Below, one piece after another: positions 57,280 to 64,000 of a stretch of DNA of 64,000 nt. The stretch lies in assembly GCA_038184435.1 (NCBI GenBank), contig CP116227.1, forward strand, positions 682,001 to 746,000, in the 5' to 3' direction. A program made the translations under genes and the position numbers. The notes beneath the pieces are model-generated. The model was not told the DNA's origin. It saw nothing but the letters and a program-made list of their open reading frames with translations, and made no database searches. This stretch comes from Nocardioides alkalitolerans. GTDB lineage: Bacteria > Actinomycetota > Actinomycetes > Propionibacteriales > Nocardioidaceae. How positions within the stretch are numbered: position 1 is the first letter of the stretch; the number at the start of each line of letters is the position of its first letter.

Positions 57280-58121
57280 GCGGACAACCTACGCCCGCGC
57301 TCACGCCGTCGCAGCCAGGCCCCGAGCGGCCAGGCCAGCACGAACATGGCGAGCGCGAGGAGCACGATCGCGGGGCCGGGGGCCACCGTCGCGTGGAACG
57401 AGAGCTCCGCCGAGACCAGCAGACCGCCCACGCCCGCGACGAGGCCGACGAGCATGGCGATGAGCAACGTGCCCCGGAAGGAGCGGGCCACCTGCTGGCT
57501 CGCCGCCACCGGCACCACCATGAGCGCCGAGACGAGGAGCAGCCCCACGGTGCGCATGGCGACGGTCACCGTGACGGCCGCCAGCACGGCGATGAGCATG
57601 TTGTAGGCCCGCACCCGCAGGCCGGCCACCACCGCGAAGTCCCGGTCCTGCGCGACGGCGAAGAGCTGCGGGCTCAACCCGAGGCCGAGGAGGACGACCG
57701 CTGCGGCGAGCCCCATCGTGAACCACACGTCCGCGACCGAGATCGTGGTGAGGGAGCCGAAGAGGTACTGCTGCAGCCGCGCCGCGTTCTGCCCCGCGAT
57801 GCCCGTGATCATGACGCCGGCGGCGAGGCCGCCGTAGAACAGCAGGGCCAGGGCCAGGTCCCCCGAGGTGTGCCCCCGCTCGCGGATCACCTCCAGCAGC
57901 AGGGCACCCAGCGCGGCCACGAGCACCGCGGTCCAGGTCGGCGACCACCCCGTGAGGAGCCCGATGGCGACGCCGGTCACGGCGACGTGGCCGATCCCGT
58001 CGCCCATGAGGGAGAGGCGGCGCTGCACGAGGTAGGTGCCGATCACCGGCGCGGCGATGCCGGTGGCGATCGCGGCGATGAGGGCACGCTGCATGAACTC
58101 GTAGCCGAGGAGGTCGATCAC
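57276..58121 (-). CDS. znuB: zinc ABC transporter permease
   Basis: A 281-residue permease of the ABC-3 family with about eight TM helices, including FMQRALIAAIATGIAAPVIGTYLVQRRLSLMGDGIGHVAV and LFGSLTTISVADVWFTMGL. The C-terminal part SALMVVPVAASQQVARSF carries the coupling region. The GTG start and the zur overlap are both 4 nt, making a tightly coupled znuA-znuC-znuB-zur operon. Confidence 0.93.
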   Translation of the reverse strand: MIDLLGYEFMQRALIAAIATGIAAPVIGTYLVQRRLSLMGDGIGHVAVTGVAIGLLTGWSPTWTAVLVAALGALLLEVIRERGHTSGDLALALLFYGGLAAGVMITGIAGQNAARLQQYLFGSLTTISVADVWFTMGLAAAVVLLGLGLSPQLFAVAQDRDFAVVAGLRVRAYNMLIAVLAAVTVTVAMRTVGLLLVSALMVVPVAASQQVARSFRGTLLIAMLVGLVAGVGGLLVSAELSFHATVAPGPAIVLLALAMFVLAWPLGAWLRRRERGRRLSA

Positions 58122-59044
58122 CGTCGCGCCCCCCGGTCCCCGTCGCCGCCGTCGAGCGGTCCGACCACTCCCGGCGCGACGTCGGAGTGCCCCGGCGGGC
58201 AGTCGTGGGGCGCGCGCTCGTGGGCGTGCTCGTCGCCGGGGTGGTGGGCGTGCTGGTCGTGCTCGGCGCCGTGGGGGAGGTGCTCCTCGACGGCGAGCGG
58301 GATGCCGGGCAGGTGACCGGGCAGGTGACCGGGCAGGTGGGCCGCGTGCACCTGCAGCTCCGTCAGCGGCAGCCCGTCGTAGGCCACCCGTCCGTCGCGC
58401 ATGACGATGCACCGGTCGATGAGGTCGCCGACGGCGCCGATCTCGTGCACGACGAGCACGATGGTCGCGCCCCGCTGCGAGAGCAGGCCGAGGGCGTCGG
58501 CCAGCGCCCGCTGGTTGGGGAGGTCCACGCCCGCCATGGGCTCGTCGAGGAAGAAGACGTCCGGTTCCGCGGCGAGCGCGCGGGCGATGAGCACCCGCTG
58601 CTGCTGGCCGCCGGAGAGGGCGGTCACCGTGTCGCGGGCCCGGTCGGCCAGCCCGACCACCTCGAGCGCCTCCTGCACGGCGCGCCGGTCGGCCTGGCGC
58701 GCCGGCCGGAGCAGCCCGCGGCGCGAGATGCGCCCGGAGGTCACGACCTCGGCCACCGACGCCGGTACGCCGCTGGACGCGCCCGCTCGCTGCGGCACGT
58801 AGCCCAGGCGGCTGCGGTCCCGGAACCGGTCCACCTCGGTGCCGAACAGGCGCACCGTCCCGGAGGCGGCGGGCAGCAGGCCCGTCATGGCGCGCACGAG
58901 CGTCGACTTGCCCGACCCGTTCGGACCCATCAGGGCCACGAACTCGCCGGCGTCGACGCTGACGGAGACGTCGTGGAGAACGGCGCGGCCACCGAGCTCG
59001 ACCGTGATCGAGTCGGTGGCCACGACGGGCGGAGCCTGGCTCAA
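58118..59044 (-). CDS. znuC: zinc ABC transporter ATP-binding protein with His-rich tail
   Basis: A 308-residue ATPase. Walker A is GPNGSGKST, the Q-loop YVPQRAG, the signature ALSGGQQQRVLIARAL, Walker B VFFLDEPMAGVD and the switch His VVHEIG. Beyond the normal end (about residue 240) there is a His/Asp/Glu-rich tail with repeated PGHLPGHLPGI and EHDQHAHHPGDEHAHE, encoded partly by a 12-bp repeat. The TTG at 59044 overlaps the znuA stop by 4 nt; a GTG at 59023 is the alternative. The tail may bind zinc in the cytoplasm. Confidence 0.9.
   Translation of the reverse strand: MSQAPPVVATDSITVELGGRAVLHDVSVSVDAGEFVALMGPNGSGKSTLVRAMTGLLPAASGTVRLFGTEVDRFRDRSRLGYVPQRAGASSGVPASVAEVVTSGRISRRGLLRPARQADRRAVQEALEVVGLADRARDTVTALSGGQQQRVLIARALAAEPDVFFLDEPMAGVDLPNQRALADALGLLSQRGATIVLVVHEIGAVGDLIDRCIVMRDGRVAYDGLPLTELQVHAAHLPGHLPGHLPGIPLAVEEHLPHGAEHDQHAHHPGDEHAHERAPHDCPPGHSDVAPGVVGPLDGGDGDRGARR
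58307..58339. repeat. 12-bp tandem repeat in the znuC tail
   Basis: GGGCAGGTGACC occurs at 58307-58318 and 58319-58330 with a partial third copy at 58331-58339. It encodes PGHLPGHLPG on the minus strand, adding His residues to the ATPase tail. Confidence 0.75.
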
Positions 59045-60132
59045 CAGCCGTTCGCCTCCACCAGTGCCTCGAGGTTGCTGCGCATGAGGGAAAGGTAGTC
59101 CTCGTCGGCCGTCTGGTCGGTGAGACCCTCGATCGGGTCGAGCACCGCCACCTCCAGCCCGGTGTCGGCGGCCAGGGCGTCGGCGTCGTGGGTCGACGCG
59201 AGCCGCTCCGCGAAGACGGTCGTGATGCCGTCCGACGCGATGAGCTCCTGCAGCTCCGCCAGCACCGCCGGCGTGGGCTCGGCGTCGGGCGTGATGCCGG
59301 TGATCGAGTGGAAGTCGAGGCCGTAGCGGTCCAGGTAGCCGAACGCGTCGTGGTTCACGACGACGACGTCGCGCTCGCAGGAGGCCAGGCCCTCGGCGTA
59401 CTCCTGGTCGAGCGCCTCGAGCTCGGCGCGCACGGCGGCCGCGTTGTCCTCGTAGGTCCCGGCGTTGTCCGGGTCGATCTCGGCGAGGCGCCCTGCGACG
59501 GCGTCGCCCGCGTCGGCCAGGCGCAGCGGGTCGAGCCAGAAGTGGGGGTCGGTGTCGCCGTGGTCGTGGTCGTGCTCGCCCTCGGTGTGGCTCTCCTCGG
59601 TGTGGCTCTCCTCGGCGTGGCTCTCCTCGGCGTGGTCGTCGTGCGCGTGCTCGTCGTCGGCGTGCGCGTGCTCCTCGTCCCCGTGCGCGTCGTCCGCGTG
59701 CTCCTCGTCCCCGTGGTCGTGCTCCTCCTCGGAGGGCAGCAGCAGGTCGACGGCCGAGGCGAGGTCGAGGCTGCGGTCGCCCGCGGACTGCTCGACGGCC
59801 GCGTCGACCGACGGCTGGAACTCCGACAGGTAGACCACGAGGCCCGCGTCGGCGACCTCGCCGGTCTGGGCGACGCTCAGCTCGAGGTCGTGCGGCTCGC
59901 CGCCGGGCTCGACGAGGTTGACGACCTCGACGTCGTCGCCCGCCACCTGCTGCGTGATCCAGGTCAGGGGGTAGAACGCCGTCACGACGGTCCCGATGTC
60001 CCCCGAGGCGCTCGCGCCGCTGTCGCCGCTGTCCTCGCTCAGCCCGAGGGCGCCGCAGCCGCTGAGCAGCAGCGGGAGGGCGACGGCCGCGCCGAGGGAG
60101 CGTCGGAGGAGGGGGGAGCGTCGGATAGCCAT
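59041..60132 (-). CDS. znuA: zinc ABC transporter solute-binding lipoprotein
   Basis: A 363-residue binding protein. The signal and lipobox are GAAVALPLLLSGC, and the mature part has VVTAFYPLTWITQQVAGDDVEVVNLVEPGGEPHDLELS with the first zinc His. A long His/Asp/Glu-rich loop contains repeated HAEES/HTEES and HAHADDEHAHDDH, then DPHFWLDPLRLADAGDAV (second His), VVVNHDAFGYL (third His) and the terminal Asp region. The ATG at 60132 is 7 nt after GAGAAT on the minus strand and lies under two Zur-like palindromes. Confidence 0.94.
   Translation of the reverse strand: MAIRRSPLLRRSLGAAVALPLLLSGCGALGLSEDSGDSGASASGDIGTVVTAFYPLTWITQQVAGDDVEVVNLVEPGGEPHDLELSVAQTGEVADAGLVVYLSEFQPSVDAAVEQSAGDRSLDLASAVDLLLPSEEEHDHGDEEHADDAHGDEEHAHADDEHAHDDHAEESHAEESHTEESHTEGEHDHDHGDTDPHFWLDPLRLADAGDAVAGRLAEIDPDNAGTYEDNAAAVRAELEALDQEYAEGLASCERDVVVVNHDAFGYLDRYGLDFHSITGITPDAEPTPAVLAELQELIASDGITTVFAERLASTHDADALAADTGLEVAVLDPIEGLTDQTADEDYLSLMRSNLEALVEANGC
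59581..59640. repeat. 15-bp tandem repeat in the znuA His-rich loop
   Basis: Four 15-bp units at 59581-59595, 59596-59610, 59611-59625 and 59626-59640, each close to CTCGGTGTGGCTCTC. The unit encodes E-E/D-S-H-A/T on the minus strand, so unit number sets the number of loop histidines. Confidence 0.8.
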
Positions 60133-60168
60133 GAGAGCGATTCTCAAGATCGATGAGAACGCTTGTCA
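60132..60168. promoter_or_regulatory. two Zur-box-like palindromes at the znuA promoter
   Basis: TGAGAGCGATTCTCA (60132-60146) and TGAGAACGCTTGTCA (60154-60168) each fit the TGNNA-N5-TNNCA shape of actinobacterial Zur boxes. Their starts are 22 bp apart, about two helical turns. The first overlaps the -10 hexamer GAGAAT (60145 to 60140), so bound Zur would block RNA polymerase. Confidence 0.7.
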
Positions 60169-60290
60169 ACTCGCGACCGCTGTGACGTCCGACCCCGGGG
60201 GGCCCGACCGCCGCCGACCGCTGCTCGATAGCCTGCTCCGAGCAGCCGGCAGCCAGCTGGCGTCCCGTCCCCCCAGCAGGAGCAGCACTC

Positions 60291-61688
60291 GTGGCCAAGC
60301 CGCCCGCAACCACTGTCGACCACGTCGTCTCCCTCGCGAAGCGTCGAGGTTTCGTCTACCCCTGCGGGGAGATCTACGGCGGCACCCGCTCGGCCTGGGA
60401 CTACGGCCCGCTGGGCGTGGAGCTGAAGGACAACATCAAGCGCCAGTGGTGGAAGGCGATGGTGCAGGGCCGCGAGGACGTCGTCGGTCTCGACTCCAGC
60501 GTCATCCTCCCGCGCCAGACCTGGGAGGCCTCCGGCCACGTCGCCACCTTCAGCGACCCGCTGACGGAGTGCCAGTCGTGCCACAAGCGGTTCCGCGCCG
60601 ACCACCTGCAGGAGGCGTACGCCGAGAAGAAGGGCCTCGACGACCCCGACGCCGTCCCCATGTCGGACGTGGTGTGCGCCAACTGCGGCACGCGCGGCGC
60701 CTGGACCGAGCCGAAGCAGTTCTCCGGCCTCATGAAGACCTACCTCGGCGTGGTCGAGGACGAGTCCGGCCTCCACTACCTCCGTCCCGAGACGGCGCAG
60801 GGCATCTTCCTCAACTTCGCCAACGTCGTGACCTCGAGCCGCAAGAAGCCGCCGTTCGGCATCGCCCAGATCGGCAAGAGCTTCCGCAACGAGATCACGC
60901 CCGGCAACTTCATCTTCCGCACGCGCGAGTTCGAGCAGATGGAGATGGAGTTCTTCGTCAAGCCGGGCGAGGACGAGGAGTGGCACCAGTACTGGATCGA
61001 CGAGCGCACGCGGTGGTACACCGACCTCGGCATCGACCCGGCGAACCTGCGGCACTACGAGCACGCCAAGGAGAAGCTGTCGCACTACTCGAAGCGCACC
61101 GTCGACATCGAGTACCGCTTCGGCTTCGCGGGCTCGGAGTGGGGTGAGCTCGAGGGCGTCGCCAACCGCACCGACTTCGACCTCTCCACCCACGCGCAGC
61201 ACTCGGGCCAGGACCTGTCGTACTTCGACCAGGCCGCCAACGAGCGCTACACGCCGTACGTCATCGAGCCGGCAGCGGGCCTGTCGCGCAGCCTCATGAC
61301 GTTCCTCGTGGACGCCTACACCGAGGACGAGGCGCCCAACACGAAGGGCGGGGTCGACAAGCGTGTCGTGCTGCGCCTCGACCCGCGCCTCGCGCCCGTC
61401 AAGGTCGCGGTGCTGCCGCTCAGCCGCAACGCGGACCTGTCGCCGAAGGCGAAGGCCCTCGCGGCCGACCTGCGCCGCAACTGGAACGTGGAGTTCGACG
61501 ACGCCGGCGCCATCGGCCGCCGCTACCGTCGCCAGGATGAGATCGGCACGCCGTACTGCGTGACGGTCGACTTCGACACCCCCGAGGACAACGCGGTGAC
61601 GGTGCGCGAGCGCGACACGATGTCGCAGGAGCGCGTCAGCCTCGACGGCATCGTGTCGTACTTCGCGGAGCGCCTCGCGGGGGCGTGA
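60291..61688 (+). CDS. glyS: glycine--tRNA ligase
   Basis: A 465-residue class II synthetase of the homodimeric bacterial/eukaryotic-like type. GFVYPCGEIYGGTRSAWDYGPLG, FGIAQIGKSFRNEITPGNFIFRTREFEQMEMEFF and YVIEPAAGLSRSLMTFLVDAY are motif regions 1-3, followed by an anticodon-binding domain. Zinc-like Cys pairs CQSC and CANC sit in the insert. GTG 60291 follows AGGAG. It is divergent from znuA; no T-box was recognised upstream. Confidence 0.96.
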   Translation: MAKPPATTVDHVVSLAKRRGFVYPCGEIYGGTRSAWDYGPLGVELKDNIKRQWWKAMVQGREDVVGLDSSVILPRQTWEASGHVATFSDPLTECQSCHKRFRADHLQEAYAEKKGLDDPDAVPMSDVVCANCGTRGAWTEPKQFSGLMKTYLGVVEDESGLHYLRPETAQGIFLNFANVVTSSRKKPPFGIAQIGKSFRNEITPGNFIFRTREFEQMEMEFFVKPGEDEEWHQYWIDERTRWYTDLGIDPANLRHYEHAKEKLSHYSKRTVDIEYRFGFAGSEWGELEGVANRTDFDLSTHAQHSGQDLSYFDQAANERYTPYVIEPAAGLSRSLMTFLVDAYTEDEAPNTKGGVDKRVVLRLDPRLAPVKVAVLPLSRNADLSPKAKALAADLRRNWNVEFDDAGAIGRRYRRQDEIGTPYCVTVDFDTPEDNAVTVRERDTMSQERVSLDGIVSYFAERLAGA

Positions 61689-61730
61689 CCGTCGACGGGC
61701 CCGACCGGGCAGCGCGTGCACAATGACCGC

Positions 61731-62378
61731 ATGACGCGCTCGCGGTCCGCGCTCCTCGCCGTCGTCGGCACCCTCGCCGTCGCCGGGTGCGGCGGCGGGG
61801 GCGGCGCGTCCGGTCCCGGCGGACCGACCCCGGCGGACGACGGCGGCTCCACCGTGGCCGCACCCCCGCCGACCTCGCAGGCGACGTCGGCGCCCGCTCT
61901 CCCCGACGGCGTCACGACCACCGCCGCCGGCACCGAGCTGCCCCTCGGCGAGCCGGCGACGGTCGCGTGGCGGGTCGGCGCCGACCGGCAGGCCGTCGTG
62001 GACCTGACGGTGGTCGGCGTGCAGCCCGCGCCCCTCGAGCTGTTCGACGGCTGGCTCCTCAACGGCGTCGCGGACGAGGTGGCGCCGTACTTCGTCACCT
62101 ACACCGCGGAGAACGTCGGCGACGACGACCTCGGAGCGGCGGCGATGCCGCTGTTCCTCGGGTACGGCGAGGACGGCGCCCTCGTCGCCGCCTCGGGCTT
62201 CGCCGCGACGTTCGAGCCGTGCCCGAGCACCCCGCTGCCCACGCCCTTCGGGCCGGGTGCCACCACCGAGGGGTGCCTGGTCTACCTGGCGCCGAACGAC
62301 CAGCCGGTCGCGGCCGTCGCCTTCCAGGCCACCGGCGACGTCGCCCCCGTGACCTGGGGCGCCGTCGCGCCCCGCTGA
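61731..62378 (+). CDS. secreted lipoprotein, unknown function
   Basis: A 215-residue lipoprotein. The signal RSRSALLAVVGTLAVAGC ends in a lipobox Cys and is followed by a Gly/Pro/Ser-rich linker, then a beta-rich domain (VVDLTVVGVQPAPLELF ... YFVTYTAENVGDDDLG) like actinobacterial DUF4352-type extracellular domains. Two Cys in FEPCPSTPLP and EGCLVYL may form a disulfide. The ATG has CACAAT 6 nt upstream (leaderless). The role is unknown. Confidence 0.8.
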   Translation: MTRSRSALLAVVGTLAVAGCGGGGGASGPGGPTPADDGGSTVAAPPPTSQATSAPALPDGVTTTAAGTELPLGEPATVAWRVGADRQAVVDLTVVGVQPAPLELFDGWLLNGVADEVAPYFVTYTAENVGDDDLGAAAMPLFLGYGEDGALVAASGFAATFEPCPSTPLPTPFGPGATTEGCLVYLAPNDQPVAAVAFQATGDVAPVTWGAVAPR

Positions 62379-62444
62379 CCCCCTGCAGGGCATCGCTCGA
62401 CGCCGCGATTCCGTGCCGCGCGCGCCGACGAGGACAATGGCGGG

Positions 62445-63614
62445 ATGAGCACCGCGACGATCCCGGCCGGCACGGCGAGCCTCCCCGGCCCGCTGCACCT
62501 CGGTCCGCTCGTCGTCGACGTCCCCGTCGTGCTGGCGCCGATGGCGGGCATCACGAACGCGGCGTACCGGCGGCTCTGCGCCGAGCAGGGCGCGGGCCTC
62601 TACGTCTGCGAGATGATCACCAGCCGCGGCCTCGTCGAGGGCGACGCGACGACCCGCCGCATGCTCGTCTTCGACGAGCTCGAGACGACGCGGTCGGTGC
62701 AGCTCTACGGCACCGATCCCACCTACGTCGGGCAGGCGACGCGGATCCTCTGCGAGGAGTACGGCGTCGCGCACGTCGACCTGAACTTCGGGTGCCCGGT
62801 GCCCAAGGTGACGCGCAAGGGCGGCGGCGGCGCGCTGCCGTGGAAGCGCGGGCTGCTCGAGGAGATCCTGACCGCCGCGGTGCGCGCGGCCGAGCCGTTC
62901 GGCGTGCCCGTGACGATGAAGACGCGCAAGGGCATCGACGCGGACCGGCTGACCTACCTCGACGCGGGGCGGATCGCGCAGGAGGCGGGCTGTGCCGCGA
63001 TCGCGCTGCACGGGCGCACGGTCGCCCAGGCCTACTCGGGCGTGGCGGACTGGGACGCGATCGCCGCGCTCGTCGACGCCGTCGACATCCCGGTGCTGGG
63101 CAACGGCGACATCTGGGAGGCCGGCGACGCCGTGCGGATGGTCGAGCACACGGGCGCGGCGGGTGTGGTCGTGGGCCGCGGCTGCCTCGGGCGTCCGTGG
63201 CTGTTCCGCGACCTGGCCGCCGTCTTCTCCGGCGAGCACGTGCAGGTGCTGCCGACGCTCGGCGAGGTCGCGGCCATCATGCGCCGCCACGCCGAGCTGC
63301 TGGTCGAGCACGTCGGGGACGAGCTGCACGGCTGCAAGGAGTTCCGCAAGCACGTGTCGTGGTACCTCAAGGGCTTCCCCGCGGGTGGCGAGCTGCGCCG
63401 CGCCCTGGCGCTCGCCGCCTCCCTCGCGGAGCTCGACGAGCTGCTCGCGCAGCTCGACCCGACCGCGCCGTACCCGGTGTCCGAGCTCGGTGCCCCGCGC
63501 GGCCGCCAGGGCTCGCCGCGCGAGCGCGTCGTGCTGCCCGAGGGCTGGCTCGACGACACCGACGGGCGTGACCTGTGCCTCGCCGAGGACGCGGGGGAGA
63601 CCTCCGGGGGCTGA
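62445..63614 (+). CDS. dusB: tRNA-dihydrouridine synthase
   Basis: A 389-residue FMN enzyme that reduces uridines in tRNA. Signatures are VVLAPMAGITNAAYRRLC, VHVDLNFGCPVPKVTRKGGGGAL with the catalytic Cys, VTMKTRKGID, AIALHGRTVAQAYSG and VLGNGDIWEA followed by VVVGRGCLGRPWLF. The subgroup (DusB-like) follows from these blocks. The ATG is 6 nt after GACAAT with no Shine-Dalgarno sequence, predicting a leaderless mRNA. Confidence 0.95.
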   Translation: MSTATIPAGTASLPGPLHLGPLVVDVPVVLAPMAGITNAAYRRLCAEQGAGLYVCEMITSRGLVEGDATTRRMLVFDELETTRSVQLYGTDPTYVGQATRILCEEYGVAHVDLNFGCPVPKVTRKGGGGALPWKRGLLEEILTAAVRAAEPFGVPVTMKTRKGIDADRLTYLDAGRIAQEAGCAAIALHGRTVAQAYSGVADWDAIAALVDAVDIPVLGNGDIWEAGDAVRMVEHTGAAGVVVGRGCLGRPWLFRDLAAVFSGEHVQVLPTLGEVAAIMRRHAELLVEHVGDELHGCKEFRKHVSWYLKGFPAGGELRRALALAASLAELDELLAQLDPTAPYPVSELGAPRGRQGSPRERVVLPEGWLDDTDGRDLCLAEDAGETSGG

Positions 63615-63797
63615 CCCCGCCGGCGTCCATCGTCGCTGGTCACGGTGCCTCGGCGGGCGACCGGGCGTCCTGTGGGCGGTGCCCGACCTGGGGACACGGT
63701 CTTGCCCACCCCCGGGGTGGGTGTGCTCTACTCGTCGGCGGCTCGGCACGACCTGCGGGGCCGCATCCCCCTGCCGGCAACCGAAGGAATCAGCGCA

Positions 63798-64000
63798 GTG
63801 GCCGAACCCAGCCACCAGCGGGACGACCGTCTCGCCCCGACGAACGACCACCCCGAGCCCCACCTCGACTCCCACCCCGGCCCCGAGCCGCAGAGCACGT
63901 CCGGCCGCCGTGCCGCCCGTGCGTCGTCGCTGGCCGGCCGTGTCCGGGCCCTGGGCCGCGAGGCCCGCGGCGTCGTGCGCACCGCCCCCCGCCGCGTCGT
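63798..64000 (+). CDS. start of an unidentified gene, 3' end outside window
   Basis: An open frame begins at GTG 63798 (VAEPSHQRDDRLAPTNDH) and runs to the window edge, 67 codons, rich in Pro/His/Asp then Arg/Ala. GAAGGAA 12 nt upstream is a possible ribosome-binding site. The visible part is a low-complexity N-terminus with no recognised domain. The 183-bp gap from dusB contains a possible promoter (TTGCCC at 63702-63707, then GCTCTA about 17 bp on) but nothing else identified. Confidence 0.4.
   Translation, partial: MAEPSHQRDDRLAPTNDHPEPHLDSHPGPEPQSTSGRRAARASSLAGRVRALGREARGVVRTAPRRV

Noticed and set aside
60169..60290. Glycine riboswitch or T-box before glyS
   Set aside because: Only a short CTGCTCG/CGAGCAG inverted repeat is visible; no conserved riboswitch core.
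63615..63797. Cyclic-di-AMP (ydaO-type) riboswitch before the last gene
   Set aside because: Some GC-rich hairpins are present, but the conserved core segments of that riboswitch could not be matched.
60144..63875. A 1243-codon open frame on the minus strand across glyS, the lipoprotein and dusB
   Set aside because: It is the antisense shadow of GC-rich genes: low-complexity Arg/Val/Gly/Ala composition and no domain, while the plus-strand genes are unmistakable.

Overview
The window is high-GC actinobacterial chromosome, most like Nocardioides or a relative in the Nocardioidaceae. The evidence is very GC-rich third codon positions, many GTG starts, two genes of the mycothiol-dependent maleylpyruvate-isomerase fold, a DUF222/13E12-type HNH protein, and the actinobacterial housekeeping order leuS ... 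holA, rpsT, lepA, hemW, hrcA-dnaJ-rsmE, phoH-ybeY-corC, era, leuA, recO, uppS, fur, glyS, dusB. This is an inference from gene content; no rRNA or tRNA gene is present to confirm it.

Layout. 1-11 kb is accessory metabolism: a Baeyer-Villiger-type monooxygenase, a cholesterol-oxidase-like GMC oxidoreductase and an acetoacetate-decarboxylase-fold protein, translationally coupled and divergent from an AraC regulator; then an aldo/keto reductase, an orphan TAXI-type solute-binding protein, a two-component system and an MHS-type transporter. 11-22 kb is core: leuS behind a leucine-rich leader peptide and terminator, degV, the DNA-uptake genes comEA/comEC, holA, rpsT and lepA. 22-28 kb is an accessory insert between lepA and hemW: regulators, a kinase-fold protein, an acyl-CoA ligase and an exported intradiol-dioxygenase-like protein. 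28-44.5 kb is the hemW-hrcA-dnaJ-rsmE-HIT-phoH-ybeY-corC-era block, interrupted by an iron-box-controlled DUF2470 protein, a degenerate cytidine deaminase and a tmsA/tmsB-like pair predicted to make 10-methyl-branched fatty acids. 44.5-49.4 kb holds paired septum-formation lipoproteins, a flavodoxin-like protein, a DUF222 HNH protein with 32-bp tandem repeats upstream, and small membrane proteins. 49.4-64 kb holds leuA behind a leader peptide and an RNA switch, PAP2 and glycosyltransferase membrane enzymes, a channel-like protein, recO, marR, uppS, a zinc-uptake operon (znuA-znuC-znuB-zur), glyS, a lipoprotein, dusB and the start of an unidentified gene.

Regulation is unusually readable. About twenty genes have a NANNNT -10 hexamer 6-8 nt before the start codon and no Shine-Dalgarno sequence, which predicts leaderless mRNAs. 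Specific sites are a CIRCE element at hrcA, a DtxR/IdeR-type iron box before the DUF2470 gene, two Zur-box-like palindromes at znuA, leucine-codon leader peptides before both leuS and leuA, and a repeated element flanking the promoter of a small regulator operon. The most interesting signals are the leuS attenuator and the three-segment leuA switch, in which one RNA segment can pair either with the leader ORF or with the leuA ribosome-binding site.
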